Shown: positions 22,304-31,611, numbered from the stretch's first letter. The stretch is 38,058 bases of DNA from an uncultured Anaerolineales bacterium (GCA_903873975.1 CAIQQN010000016.1:1-38058), one strand, 5' to 3'. Translations and numbers: made by a program. Notes: generated by a model from the letters alone, not told the origin.

Positions 22304-23577
22304 AGACCTTCTGTCAGAGTCTCCAGGAATTCCTGGTTATTCTTGGTTTTGGAGATGCGCTGTAAAAGCGCCTCGGTCGCCACCGCCGAATCCATGCCTG
22401 CCCCCTGCGGCGGTGCGGATACCATCTGGATATACATGCGGCGCATGGTCCAAACACGCTGAAGAATATCCGGGCCGAGTAGCAAATCTTCGCGGCGGGT
22501 GGACGAACGCTCGATGTCCACAGCCGGGAAGATGCGGCGTTCCTGAAGTTTGCGCGTCAGGATCAATTCCATGTTGCCGGTGCCCTTGAACTCTTCGTAG
22601 ACCACATCGTCCAGGCGGGAACCGGTATCCACCAGGCAGGTGGCAATGATGGTCAGCGAGCCGCCTTCTTCGATGTTGCGCGCCGCCCCGAAGAAGTGCT
22701 TGGGCGGATACAAAGCCGAGGGGTCCATACCACCTGAAAGTGTGCGCCCGGATGGGTTGACAACCAGGTTATAAGCACGCGCCAGGCGGGTGATGGAGTC
22801 CACAAGAATAACCACATGGCGGCCGATCTCGGTCAGGCGCTTGGCCCGGTCGAGGGCGATTTCAGCCGTGCGGACATGGGAGGTCACCGGCTCGTCGAAA
22901 GTGGAGGCAACCACTTCAGCATCCACTGAGCGGTCCATATCGGTGACTTCTTCAGGACGTTCTCCGATCAAGGCAACCATCAAAGTCACATCCGGATATT
23001 GCGTTGAAATCGCGTTAGCGATCTGTTTCAGGATGGTGGTTTTACCAGCCTTGGGCGGTGAGACGATCAGCCCCCGCTGGCCGCGTCCGATGGGAACGAT
23101 CAGGTTGATCAGGCGGGTGGCAAGGATATCACCCCTGGTTTCCAGGTCAAAACGCCGGTCGGGAAAGATGGGGGTAAGATCCTCGAAGCGCGGCCGCCGG
23201 CGGGCCTCTTCCGGATCAATCCCGTTGACAGATTCAACTTTTATCAGTCCAAAGTGCCGCTCTGATTCGCGCGGCGGGCGGACATGACCGATCACCAGGT
23301 CGCCGGAGCGCATTTCATAGCGTCTGAGCTGCGCCTGCGAGACGTAAACATCGTCTTCGCCAATGTTGTAGCGCGCGGAGCGCAGGAAACCGATGCCTTC
23401 GCTCATGATCTCAAGGATACCGCCGCGCATGTCGATGCCCTGCTGGGCCGCCTCTGCCTGGCAGACGCTCAGGATGAGAGCTTCTTTCTTCAGGCGATGG
23501 GCATTTGGCACGTTGAATTCCTTGGCCATGTCACGCAATTCAGCCAAGGGTTTATTTTCGAGTTCAAGAATGTTCAT
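22300..23577 (-). CDS. rho: Transcription termination factor Rho
   Basis: A 425-residue hexameric RNA helicase that ends transcription at untranslated C-rich RNA. The N-terminal Rho_N helices (LAELRDMAKEFNV) and the cold-shock RNA-binding fold (GILEIMSEGIGFLRSARYN) come first. The ATPase core follows with Walker A SPPKAGKTT, Walker B VVILVDSITRLARAYN and the Q/R-loops. The large insertion seen in actinobacterial Rho is absent. It is transcribed from a strong promoter through a leader of about 180 nt that holds a stem-loop and a C/U-rich repeat, suggesting self-regulation. The downstream peptidase overlaps its stop codon. Confidence 0.98.
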   Translation of the reverse strand: MNILELENKPLAELRDMAKEFNVPNAHRLKKEALILSVCQAEAAQQGIDMRGGILEIMSEGIGFLRSARYNIGEDDVYVSQAQLRRYEMRSGDLVIGHVRPPRESERHFGLIKVESVNGIDPEEARRRPRFEDLTPIFPDRRFDLETRGDILATRLINLIVPIGRGQRGLIVSPPKAGKTTILKQIANAISTQYPDVTLMVALIGERPEEVTDMDRSVDAEVVASTFDEPVTSHVRTAEIALDRAKRLTEIGRHVVILVDSITRLARAYNLVVNPSGRTLSGGMDPSALYPPKHFFGAARNIEEGGSLTIIATCLVDTGSRLDDVVYEEFKGTGNMELILTRKLQERRIFPAVDIERSSTRREDLLLGPDILQRVWTMRRMYIQMVSAPPQGAGMDSAVATEALLQRISKTKNNQEFLETLTEGL

Positions 23578-23601
23578 TTCGCTTTCTCAAGGTGTGGTTT
23601 G

Positions 23602-23633
23602 AAAGATGGGAAGATGGGAAGATGGGAAGATGG
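23602..23633 (-). repeat. 8-bp tandem repeat in the rho leader (CU-rich in mRNA)
   Basis: The plus strand holds GAAGATGG three times in a row plus a degenerate first unit. In the rho mRNA this reads as CCATCTTC units, so about 40 nt contain no G at all and place a YC dinucleotide every 8 nt. It ends 24 nt before the rho ATG. Confidence 0.85.
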
Positions 23634-23645
23634 AAATAGTCAAAG

Positions 23646-23672
23646 AACAAGCGCCCCCAGGGCAGGCTTGTT
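23646..23672 (-). other. Stem-loop in the rho leader
   Basis: AACAAGC and GCTTGTT pair, with an inner GCCC/GGGC stem and a small bulge. In the mRNA it comes immediately before the CU-rich repeat and could hold or release it. Confidence 0.5.
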
Positions 23673-23763
23673 TGGGGTTTTCGATTTTAAGAGGTTGGGT
23701 AAGGGTTCAAATGAATCAACTTGTCATCCTGATAGGATGAACCAAGCGGTCAAGTTCGTGCGC

Positions 23764-23792
23764 ATTATAGCATGTAACCATAGGTGGTGCAA
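23764..23792 (-). promoter_or_regulatory. Extended -10 promoter of rho
   Basis: On the minus strand TTGCAC (23787-23792), a 17-bp spacer and a perfect TATAAT (23764-23769) preceded by TGC, an extended -10. It lies just after the cydDC stop and predicts a leader of about 180 nt. Confidence 0.85.
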
Positions 23793-23798
23793 GCGGGT

Positions 23799-26700
23799 TC
23801 AAGACCCATTTCTGTCTGACAGAATACGGTTCTGCATATCCCACAGGCGGCGGTAGAGACCGCCCGCAGCAAGCAAGCCGGCGTGGGCGCCGCTCTCGAT
23901 CATACGCCCGTGGTCAAGCACAAGGATTTCATCCATATGCTCCAGCCCCACCAGCCGGTGGGTGATGAGCAGGAGGCTCCGGCCACGCGTCAGCGAGAAA
24001 AGCATATCGAGGATGAGCCGCTCGGTGAGCGGGTCAAGGTTGGCGGTCGGTTCATCCAGCAGGAAGATGGGAGCATTTTTCAGCAAGGCACGCGCAATCG
24101 CGAGCCGCTGGCGTTCCCCGCCACTGAGACGAAAACCGCGTTCGCCAATGATCGTTTCATAACCCTGCGGTAACCCGGCAATGAACTCATGGATTTGCGC
24201 TCGTTGCGCAGCGTTCTGGACCTCGGTCTCGGTGGCCGTTGGCAGGGCCAGAAGCAAATTCTGACGGATGGTGTCATTAAAAAAATAGGTCCGCTGGGTG
24301 ATAACGCTGACCAGCCGCCGCACACCCTCCTGGGCAAACTCGTGAAAGTCGCGGCCATCGAGCAAAATCCGGCCCTGCGAGTAGTCCCAGAAGCGCAGCA
24401 GGAGATTCGCCAGCGTGGACTTCCCCGCCCCGCTCGGCCCGACGATGGCAATCCGTTTTCCGGGAGCCAGTTGGAAAGTCATATCCTGCAAAGCGGGCTG
24501 GGATTGGGCAGGGTAGGAAAACGTGAGATTGGTTATTTGCAATTCGTGAGTGGTGGTGGGTAATCCGGACGACAAATCGCGCCGAACGGATGGCAATTCC
24601 GGAACCATCGGTTCCGCATCCACCACTTCGAACAGCCGCCTCGCAGATTGCAGACTGGACGAAAGCATCTGTGCGGCAAGCGGGAGCGGCATGACTGCCT
24701 CGAAGCCAGCCAATGCTGAGAGAGTCAACACAGCCAGCATCACGCCGGAAATCCTTCCCGTCGCGACCAGCGGAATGGCAAGCGCCAGCACTGCCAGCAT
24801 CCCCAGGTTCACCAGCAGGGTGGTCAGCGCGTTGGAAAAGCCGGTAAGCGAGGCGAGATGCCGCTGGGTCTGGCCGTAAGAACTTCCGTCTGCCACGAGA
24901 CTCTCGGAGTAGTCGCTCCCGCGGCCAAAAACGAGTAAATCGGCCAGGCCCTGGATGCCGTCCACCAGGCGAGCCTGGAGTGCGGCGCGGCGGAGGACAA
25001 GCTCGATACCAGAACGCCGGCTGAGGGTCCAGGAGAGCAGCGGTACGGCCATCCCAAGTACGAGCGTAAATGCCAGGTAGACCCAAGCCAGGTGCAGGTC
25101 AACCCGGCTGAAGAAAATCATCATTCCTGCAGCAACGACCGTTGCCACCAGCGGCGGAGCGACCACGCGTACGTAAAAGTTCTCCAACATTTCCACGTCA
25201 GCAACGATGCGGGACAATATATCCCCGGCGCGATATTCCATCAGCCGGGCCGGGGCGAGCGGTTCCAGCGCCCGGTAGAACCAGAGGCGCAGGCGGGCAA
25301 GCAGGCGAAAGGTTACATTGTGGGATGTCAGGCGTTCGACATAGCGGAAAACGCCGCGCGCAATCCCGAAAAAACGCACGCCAACAATGGCAATCTGCAG
25401 AGCACCCAATTCCGGGTGCAGCGCGGCAGCGGAAACCAGGAAGGCGGATGTGCCCATCAAACCGACATTGCTACCGACCGTCAGCGCGCCGAGCAGCACC
25501 GAGAGCGCCACCCAGCCCCAGGAACCATTCAAGAACTGCAACAGGCGGAAAGCAACCGGCAACTGAGGTTTGACCGTGGAGTCCTGCCGGCCGGATTCAG
25601 AGCCGGGCAGGCTTGAAGAATCAAGTTCATTTATTCCTTTGTACCCTTGCGATCTGGCGGGAATATCCACTATTTGCTCGGCAGCGCCAACCAGCCGGGA
25701 ATAGATGCCGCCCTGCGCCAGCAGTTCGCGATGTGTGCCTTCTTCCACCAGATGGCCCTGATCCAGAACAAAAATCCGGTCAGCTTGAAAAACAGTGTTC
25801 AAGCGGTGAGCGATGGTGATGACCGTGCGCCCGCGCATCAGGATGTGCATGGCGGATTCCACCAGCATTTCATGCTCCGGGTCCAAGCTGGAGGTCGGTT
25901 CATCAAGGATTAAGATGGGAGCATTTTTTAGGAACGCCCGTGCCAGGGCTAGGCGTTGGGACTGCCCGCCGCTGAGATGGGCACCTTCTTCGCCAATGAC
26001 GGTCTCGTACCCCTGCGGCAGGGACCGGACAAACTCATCCAGGTACGCAGCTCGGGTTGAAATGGCAAGTTGCTCGTTAGTGGCATCCGGTCGCGCCAGG
26101 CGCAGGTTGGCGGCAATCGTGTCGTGAAAAAGGTACGGATTCTGGGGAACCCAGGCAACCATGCTGCGCCAGGATTCGAGTGAAATACCAGTTAATGGTT
26201 CATTGTTAATGGTGATTTTCCCACTGCCTGGATGGATAAATCGCAGCAGCAGCGCGGCCAGGGTGCTTTTCCCCGACCCGCTCATACCGACCAGGGCAAT
26301 GTGCTCGCCGGCATGGATCTCCAGTGAAATATCCTGCAGAGCGGGGACGGTCACACCCGGGTAGGTATAAGAAAGAGCAGATAAAGAGAGAATAGAAAAC
26401 AGCGGCGTGTCCGTCCTGACTGGTTGACTGCTTTCCTTTCCCTCCTCTCTAATATCCAGAATGGCAAAGATCCGGCGCGCGGCGGTCGTCCCCGACATCC
26501 CGGCGTGGAAGCGCACGCCAAGCATCCGCAGCGGGATATAAAACTCCGGAGCCAGGAGCAGCAGGAAAAAAGCCTGCTGGAAGGCAAGATGTCCATAGAG
26601 CAGGCGCAGACCCACTTCCACGGCCACCACCGCGGTGCTGACCGTGGCCACCAGTTCGAGAACCAGCGCCGAAAGGAAGGTGACGCGCAAAACACTCAAA

Positions 26701-27392
26701 GTTCCATCGCGGAAACGGTTGCTGGCCTCGGCTATTGAGTTGGCATGATCCTTGCTGCGGCCCAGTTCCTTGAGCGTGGTCAGCCCCTGCAGGCTGTCGA
26801 GGAAATGGGCGCTCAGGCGGCTGAGCGTATCCCACTGGCGTTTGGTCAACGCTTCAGCGGTTTTTCCGATCAAGTACATGAAGACCGGGATGAGCGGAGC
26901 AGTCAGCAGGAGCACAAGCCCCGAAAGCGGATCACGGGGAAAGACAACGATCAGGATGGAAAGTGGAACAAGCGCGGCGATGATTAACTGTGGCAGGTAC
27001 TGACTGAAATAGGCGTCCAGCGTCTCAACCCCCTCGACCGCCGCGTTGACCAGTTCTCCGGTGCGCTCGCGGCGGGTATAGGCAGGGCCGAGACTCAGAA
27101 TCTTGTCAAATAGCCGCTGGCGCAGGTCGCTCTTGACGCGCACCGCCACTGCGTTGGCGCTGACTTCACTCCCCCAGGCCAGCAATGCCCTACACAAAAC
27201 AATCACAAGCAACAGCCGGAGAAGTCCCGCCACATCCGATAACAACTGGCCACCCAAAAAGACCCCGTCCACGATGCGGCTGAGGCCGGCTGCCTGACCG
27301 ATGGTCAACAAACCGGTCAAGAGTCCTGAAAGAACCGCAGCCGCCAGGGCAAGGCGGCTATCACGGGCAAGAGTCAGCAACCGGCGGGTCAT
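23799..27392 (-). CDS. cydDC: CydDC fused heterodimeric ABC exporter (cytochrome bd assembly)
   Basis: A 1197-residue single polypeptide holding both halves of the CydDC exporter. Residues ~1-560 are CydD-like, with Walker A GMSGSGKSTLAALLL near residue 371 and signature LSGGQSQRLALARA. A ~50-residue linker follows. Residues ~615-1197 are CydC-like (SNVGLMGTSAFLVSAAALHP), with Walker A GPSGAGKSTLANLLL near residue 987 and signature LSGGERQRLAIARA. CydDC exports cysteine/glutathione or handles heme and is needed for mature cytochrome bd. In most bacteria it is two genes. Here it ends the minus-strand block that also holds cydAB. Both ATP sites look intact. Confidence 0.94.
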   Translation of the reverse strand: MTRRLLTLARDSRLALAAAVLSGLLTGLLTIGQAAGLSRIVDGVFLGGQLLSDVAGLLRLLLVIVLCRALLAWGSEVSANAVAVRVKSDLRQRLFDKILSLGPAYTRRERTGELVNAAVEGVETLDAYFSQYLPQLIIAALVPLSILIVVFPRDPLSGLVLLLTAPLIPVFMYLIGKTAEALTKRQWDTLSRLSAHFLDSLQGLTTLKELGRSKDHANSIAEASNRFRDGTLSVLRVTFLSALVLELVATVSTAVVAVEVGLRLLYGHLAFQQAFFLLLLAPEFYIPLRMLGVRFHAGMSGTTAARRIFAILDIREEGKESSQPVRTDTPLFSILSLSALSYTYPGVTVPALQDISLEIHAGEHIALVGMSGSGKSTLAALLLRFIHPGSGKITINNEPLTGISLESWRSMVAWVPQNPYLFHDTIAANLRLARPDATNEQLAISTRAAYLDEFVRSLPQGYETVIGEEGAHLSGGQSQRLALARAFLKNAPILILDEPTSSLDPEHEMLVESAMHILMRGRTVITIAHRLNTVFQADRIFVLDQGHLVEEGTHRELLAQGGIYSRLVGAAEQIVDIPARSQGYKGINELDSSSLPGSESGRQDSTVKPQLPVAFRLLQFLNGSWGWVALSVLLGALTVGSNVGLMGTSAFLVSAAALHPELGALQIAIVGVRFFGIARGVFRYVERLTSHNVTFRLLARLRLWFYRALEPLAPARLMEYRAGDILSRIVADVEMLENFYVRVVAPPLVATVVAAGMMIFFSRVDLHLAWVYLAFTLVLGMAVPLLSWTLSRRSGIELVLRRAALQARLVDGIQGLADLLVFGRGSDYSESLVADGSSYGQTQRHLASLTGFSNALTTLLVNLGMLAVLALAIPLVATGRISGVMLAVLTLSALAGFEAVMPLPLAAQMLSSSLQSARRLFEVVDAEPMVPELPSVRRDLSSGLPTTTHELQITNLTFSYPAQSQPALQDMTFQLAPGKRIAIVGPSGAGKSTLANLLLRFWDYSQGRILLDGRDFHEFAQEGVRRLVSVITQRTYFFNDTIRQNLLLALPTATETEVQNAAQRAQIHEFIAGLPQGYETIIGERGFRLSGGERQRLAIARALLKNAPIFLLDEPTANLDPLTERLILDMLFSLTRGRSLLLITHRLVGLEHMDEILVLDHGRMIESGAHAGLLAAGGLYRRLWDMQNRILSDRNGS

Positions 27393-27428
27393 GGAAGAAT
27401 GGGCGGAAATTCAAGGTTCCAGAATTTT

Positions 27429-28469
27429 TTACTTCATCATCCAAAAAGACGGCAAGAAAATGCGCAGCAGTGTATCCGCGAGCACACCCAGGATGAGCAG
27501 ATTACCAAACAAGCGGTTATGGTAGAAGGCAAAGCCGGAGAACCAGGTGGGCCAGCCCGGCCATTCCTTGGGCGGTTCGGTTGGACGCGGTTTGGTCAGT
27601 ACGCCCACGGCATACAGCAGGCGTTTCCCGGCCATAAAAACGATGAGCATCACCGGAGTGAAATAACACGGCACGAAAACCAGGTAGAGGATGACGGCAT
27701 AGATCAGGATGAACACAGCGATATTAACGTAACGCGCCGCTTTTTCCCCGATACGGACCGGAAGGGTACCAACCCCTTTTTTCTTATCCTCGGCGGATTT
27801 GTCAATGTGCTTGCCGATATTGATGCTGACCACGCTCAATCCGAAAGGCACGCCCGCCAGGGCAATATTCCACACATTATCGGTCCAGCCACGCGCCAGG
27901 ACGATATACACGCCTGCCACAAGAATCGGCCCCCAGATCAGGAATATAGCCAATTCGCCCAATCCCAGGTATTTGAGCGGCCAGGTGTAAAACAACAGCA
28001 CCAGCGCACCAAAGGCGAACAAGCTAATGACCGCCAGAGAAAAATTGGTGTAGAAAAGTGCATATATGCCCGATAGAAAGGCCAAAACCCCGCTGACCAG
28101 GAACCAGGTGATTTGCTGGCGTTTGGTCCAAAAGCCCTGCACCAGCGGGTGGACGCCGTATTGCGTGCGAAAATAGTTGTCCTTATCTATGCCGCGGCTG
28201 AAGTCGGTGTAATCGTTGAGCAGGTTATTCGTCCCGTGGGCGATGAAAAGGCCAAGCGTCACGACCAGCCAGGGCAGGAATGAAAAATGATGGTCGCGCC
28301 AGGCCAGGAGTCCAGCAATGGCGCAGGCATAAATCGTCACATTGGTGACCGCCGAGCGGGTGGCGATCAACCATTTTGAAATAACATCAAGCGCATCCCA
28401 CTCTTCTTTCTTTTCCATTTTAACCAGCGTGGAAAGAGCGGTCCACCACATTTTGAAATTGATTTTCAT
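27429..28469 (-). CDS. UbiA-family prenyltransferase, MenA-like
   Basis: A 346-residue polytopic UbiA-superfamily protein. The first aspartate motif is NNLLNDYTDFSRGID (about residues 80-94) and the second is NIGKHIDKSAEDKKKGVGTLP. The N-D-x2-D-x3-G pattern fits MenA, which attaches the polyprenyl tail of menaquinone, better than the phosphoribosyltransferase type at 10349. Similar proteins also include chlorophyll and archaeal lipid synthases, so the substrate is inferred. Its position between cydDC and cydAB supports a quinone role, since cytochrome bd oxidises a quinol. The ATG at 28469 is 8 nt after GGAGG; an ATG two codons earlier is too close to that site. Confidence 0.85.
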   Translation of the reverse strand: MKINFKMWWTALSTLVKMEKKEEWDALDVISKWLIATRSAVTNVTIYACAIAGLLAWRDHHFSFLPWLVVTLGLFIAHGTNNLLNDYTDFSRGIDKDNYFRTQYGVHPLVQGFWTKRQQITWFLVSGVLAFLSGIYALFYTNFSLAVISLFAFGALVLLFYTWPLKYLGLGELAIFLIWGPILVAGVYIVLARGWTDNVWNIALAGVPFGLSVVSINIGKHIDKSAEDKKKGVGTLPVRIGEKAARYVNIAVFILIYAVILYLVFVPCYFTPVMLIVFMAGKRLLYAVGVLTKPRPTEPPKEWPGWPTWFSGFAFYHNRLFGNLLILGVLADTLLRIFLPSFWMMK

Positions 28470-28483
28470 TGACATCTCCTCCT

Positions 28484-29911
28484 CTACAGATCCTTGAGTT
28501 TCCTCACCCGCCGGGCGATCGCCCGGATCAGTCCTGCAAACACCAGCTCATGCACTGGCCAGAGCAGATACCAATAAACGAATCCCAGCATGCCCCTGGG
28601 GGCAAAGAACGCCGTCTGTGACAGCACCGTTCCTCCGCCGTCAGGAGTGGTGCGCCATTCCATCCAGCCCTGCCCGGGAGTCTTCAGCTCCGCCTTCAGC
28701 CGGAGTATTCGTCCCGGTTCAAGCGCTTCCACGCGATAATAATCCACGACATCATTTTCGGACAGGGTCATCTCCGAGCTTCGCCCGCGCATGCCTGGGC
28801 CTCCAGCCAGCCTGTCCAGCAAACCGCGCAGGTGCCACAACCAGTTCAGGTACAACCAACCATTTTTTCCTCCCATACCAGACACCACCCTATACACCGC
28901 TTCGGGCCGAGCCTCGATCATAATCTCCCGATTCTCAATGAAAAAACCTTCCATCCTGATCCTGTGCAAAGGAGCGCCATTCCTCCAGGCCGGTTCCAAC
29001 CGGGACGGGGAGAGCTGCTCCAGCGCAAGCAGGATGGAATTCCGGTACGTTTGCGGATGGATATCAGGAAATACCTTATCCGCGACTGAAATGCGAACAA
29101 TACTGCTGCCGCACATCCCGCCAATGAGCGGCCTGGCAATGCGCTGCGGTATCGGTGTCAGCCTGCCCACAAAGAATGCCATCAAATCCGCCGGGATCCA
29201 TGGAAGCAACAGTGCGCCCCGTCTCAACCCCCGCAGGCGTGCGTAGGCCAGCATCGTCTCCGCGTACGACATGATATCGCTGCCACCGATCTCGTAAATG
29301 CCACCACGGCAGGCAGGGATCTCCAGCGCGGCGAGAAGATATGCCAATACATCCTGCGCGGCAATCGGCTGAGCCAGGTTCTTCAGATCGCGCGGCCCGA
29401 TAAGCAAAGGGAACTGCTCGGTCAGGTAACGGATCATCTCGAATGAAATACTCCCGGAGCCGATGATGAGGCTGGAACGGAACTCAGTCACCGGGACGCG
29501 GCCCGAACGGAGGATTTCCCCCGTTTTCAGTCGTGAGCGCATGTGCGCGCCGATCTTTTCCTCCGGGTGGGCCAGGCCGCCAAGGTAGATAATTTGCTCG
29601 AGGCCGGTTGCAGCTGCCATGGTGGCAAAGTTGTGTGCCGATTCGGTTTCGCGGGCCTCATAATGTCGCCCGCTTGACATGTTGTGAACCAGGTAAAACG
29701 CTGCAGCCACATGCTCCAGCGCGGAGGCGAGCGAATTCGCCTCGAGCAGATCGCCCTGCGCCACCTCGACTTGCGACAACCACGCACGTCCGCGCAGGCG
29801 CTCCGGCTCCCGCACCAGAACGCGGACACGATAGCCTTTTTCCAGCAGGCAGGGGATGAGGCAGTTTCCGATGTAGCCAGTCGCGCCGGTCACAAGGATT
29901 AACTTTTCCAT
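28484..29911 (-). CDS. SDR-family NAD(P)-binding protein with C-terminal DUF2867 domain (copy 1)
   Basis: A 475-residue two-domain protein. Residues 1-300 form an NmrA/atypical SDR Rossmann fold with GATGYIG at residues 8-14 and a YLVHNM motif; the classical Tyr-x3-Lys is not evident. Residues ~320-475 form a DUF2867/SRPBCC-like domain (NGWLYLNWLWHLRGLLDRL, SQTAFFAPRGMLGFVYWYLL) with a hydrophobic C-terminal part that may sit on the membrane. The biochemical function is unknown; such fusions are generally labelled SDR oxidoreductases. It is a tandem paralogue of the next gene upstream (12-bp gap) and is followed 14 bp on by the MenA-like gene. Confidence 0.85.
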   Translation of the reverse strand: MEKLILVTGATGYIGNCLIPCLLEKGYRVRVLVREPERLRGRAWLSQVEVAQGDLLEANSLASALEHVAAAFYLVHNMSSGRHYEARETESAHNFATMAAATGLEQIIYLGGLAHPEEKIGAHMRSRLKTGEILRSGRVPVTEFRSSLIIGSGSISFEMIRYLTEQFPLLIGPRDLKNLAQPIAAQDVLAYLLAALEIPACRGGIYEIGGSDIMSYAETMLAYARLRGLRRGALLLPWIPADLMAFFVGRLTPIPQRIARPLIGGMCGSSIVRISVADKVFPDIHPQTYRNSILLALEQLSPSRLEPAWRNGAPLHRIRMEGFFIENREIMIEARPEAVYRVVSGMGGKNGWLYLNWLWHLRGLLDRLAGGPGMRGRSSEMTLSENDVVDYYRVEALEPGRILRLKAELKTPGQGWMEWRTTPDGGGTVLSQTAFFAPRGMLGFVYWYLLWPVHELVFAGLIRAIARRVRKLKDL

Positions 29912-29923
29912 GGGAAAATCACC

Positions 29924-31381
29924 TTATGAAGGTGCGAGGGCGCGAGCACGGTCAGCGATCTTGCGGATCATCCCGCTGAAAATAAACCCGTGGATTGGAT
30001 AAAGCAGATACCAGTACAGGAACCCCGCCAGCCCGCGCGGAGCAAAATAGGCCGTCTGCATGAGCAATGTCTTGCCATCCTCCTGCGGGAGGGATTGGAA
30101 TTCCAGCCAGGCTTTACCCGGAACTTTCATTTCGGCTCGCAGGCGAATGAGCCGGTTCGGTATGACGGCTTCGACACGCCAAAAATCCAGCGACTCACCC
30201 ACGCGGATTTCGTCGGGATGCCGGCGACCACGACGAAGTCCCACTCCGCCGATCAGTTTGTCCATCCAGCCGCGAATCTGCCATGTCCAATTCAAGTACA
30301 GCCAGCCGCGCTCCCCGCCCAACCCGGTAAAAGCCTGAAAAACAGGAGCAGGCGGCAGATTCAGAACGAGACGGCGGCGCTCGAGCAACATTCCCTCACT
30401 GTTTGCCAGCATCAATGGACGGTTATCTCCCTGCGTGACAACCAGCGCATCGCTCCAGGAAGTTTCCACATCATCGTTTGATATGCGTCCGAGTGCCAGG
30501 TGGACAGCCTGCTGATAGTCCAGCGGTTTAATGTGCGGGAAGATTTGCAGGGCCAGGTCATTTTGTGCGGTACTGTCCACGTGCAATCCTTGGATGAGCG
30601 GCAGGACAACCCGCCAGTGGATGGGGGTAACCATATGGACCCAGTACGCCGAAAGCCGCGGGGCATACACAGGAATGGGAATAAGCAGGCGCTTCAGGCC
30701 GCGTTCGCGCGAGTAGTCAAGCAGCATGTTGGCATAACTTAATCGAGTGGCGCCGCCTATCTCGATCAGTTTCCCGGTGCTGGCGGGATTATCTGGAGCC
30801 GCGATCAGGTATTGAAGCACGTCCCGGATGGCAATTGGCTGAGCCATGGAAAACCACCATTTCGGGCAGACAAAAACCGGCTGTCTTTCCGCTGTGTATC
30901 GCACCATCTCGAACAGGGCGCTCCCCGACCCAATGACCATACCAGCCTGAAATTCCGTTGCCGGAATCCGACCCTGCCGCAGGATAACGCCGGTCTCATG
31001 GCGGGATTGCAAGTATGGCGAGGATTTGTCAGAGGCCATAGCCAATTCACCCAGGTAAATTATCCGTTGCAGGCCCGCTTCTTCTGCCGCTGATGTAAAA
31101 TTATGCGCTGCGCGCAGGTCACGTTCGGTATCTGGTCGCAACCCCTGCATCCCATGGATCAGGTAATAAGCAATCCTTATCCCCTGCATGGCACCAACGA
31201 TCGAAGAAAAATCCAGCGCATCCCCTTCCCGGATCTCGATTCGTTCGCGCCAGGGATAACCCTGGAGACGGGAGGTGTCCCGCACCAGGCACCGGACCCG
31301 GTATCCGGCCTGCAGCAACCGGGGAACGAGCCTCCCTCCAATATAACCAGTAGCACCGGTGACAAGAATCAATTTATCCAT
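29924..31381 (-). CDS. SDR-family NAD(P)-binding protein with C-terminal DUF2867 domain (copy 2)
   Basis: A 485-residue paralogue of the neighbouring gene with the same layout. GATGYIG is at residues 8-14, YYLIHGM is in place of YLVHNM, and the C-terminal DUF2867 block has RGWLYLNWTWQIRGWMDKL and YFAPRGLAGFLYWYLL. The two clearly diverged after duplication: the N-terminal and C-terminal blocks match well and the middle much less. A distinct pair of substrates is possible. It is the first gene of the unit that continues through MenA-like and cydDC, and starts 28 nt after a predicted transcription start. No clear Shine-Dalgarno site is seen. Confidence 0.85.
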   Translation of the reverse strand: MDKLILVTGATGYIGGRLVPRLLQAGYRVRCLVRDTSRLQGYPWRERIEIREGDALDFSSIVGAMQGIRIAYYLIHGMQGLRPDTERDLRAAHNFTSAAEEAGLQRIIYLGELAMASDKSSPYLQSRHETGVILRQGRIPATEFQAGMVIGSGSALFEMVRYTAERQPVFVCPKWWFSMAQPIAIRDVLQYLIAAPDNPASTGKLIEIGGATRLSYANMLLDYSRERGLKRLLIPIPVYAPRLSAYWVHMVTPIHWRVVLPLIQGLHVDSTAQNDLALQIFPHIKPLDYQQAVHLALGRISNDDVETSWSDALVVTQGDNRPLMLANSEGMLLERRRLVLNLPPAPVFQAFTGLGGERGWLYLNWTWQIRGWMDKLIGGVGLRRGRRHPDEIRVGESLDFWRVEAVIPNRLIRLRAEMKVPGKAWLEFQSLPQEDGKTLLMQTAYFAPRGLAGFLYWYLLYPIHGFIFSGMIRKIADRARALAPS

Positions 31382-31415
31382 AATGTTTTCTGATCAGGGT
31401 CAAATATATGCGGTG

Positions 31416-31443
31416 ATTATACTGCCTGGGATTAAAACAGCAA
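31416..31443 (-). promoter_or_regulatory. Promoter of the SDR-SDR-MenA-CydDC unit
   Basis: On the minus strand TTGCTG (31438-31443), a 16-bp spacer and a perfect TATAAT (31416-31421). The -35 is the last part of the cydAB terminator stem, so the two elements share DNA. Confidence 0.7.
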
Positions 31444-31464
31444 GAGCGCGAGACGCTCTTGCTG
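31434..31464 (-). terminator. Rho-independent terminator of cydAB
   Basis: A perfect 11-bp stem, CAGCAAGAGCG/CGCTCTTGCTG, with a 5-nt loop is followed by TTTTAAT on the minus strand. It lies about 150 bp after the cydB stop. Confidence 0.9.
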
Positions 31465-31468
31465 TATA

Positions 31469-31558
31469 TTACGGGAACCGGTCAGGATGTGTATGCAGAT
31501 GCGCTGGAACAGTCTCGATAAGGATATTGCAATGGTCGAATAGGTTGTTTTCAACCAT
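31469..31558 (-). CDS. Possible 29-residue ORF after cydB
   Basis: MVENNLFDHCNILIETVPAH and nine more residues, ending just before the cydAB terminator. There is no ribosome site, it is not hydrophobic and it does not resemble the CydX subunit that follows cydB elsewhere. The frame stays open for 14 codons upstream without a standard start, so it may be a remnant of a longer gene. Confidence 0.15.
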   Translation of the reverse strand: MVENNLFDHCNILIETVPAHLHTHPDRFP

Positions 31559-31611
31559 GTCTGGACCCGCAATACCCTGTTCAACCGACCTTATCCCTCT
31601 TTATACAGACT

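Noticed and set aside
31469-31558. CydX-like small subunit after cydB
   Set aside because: The only small frame there is polar and lacks a membrane helix, so it is not CydX; it is kept only as a very weak ORF.
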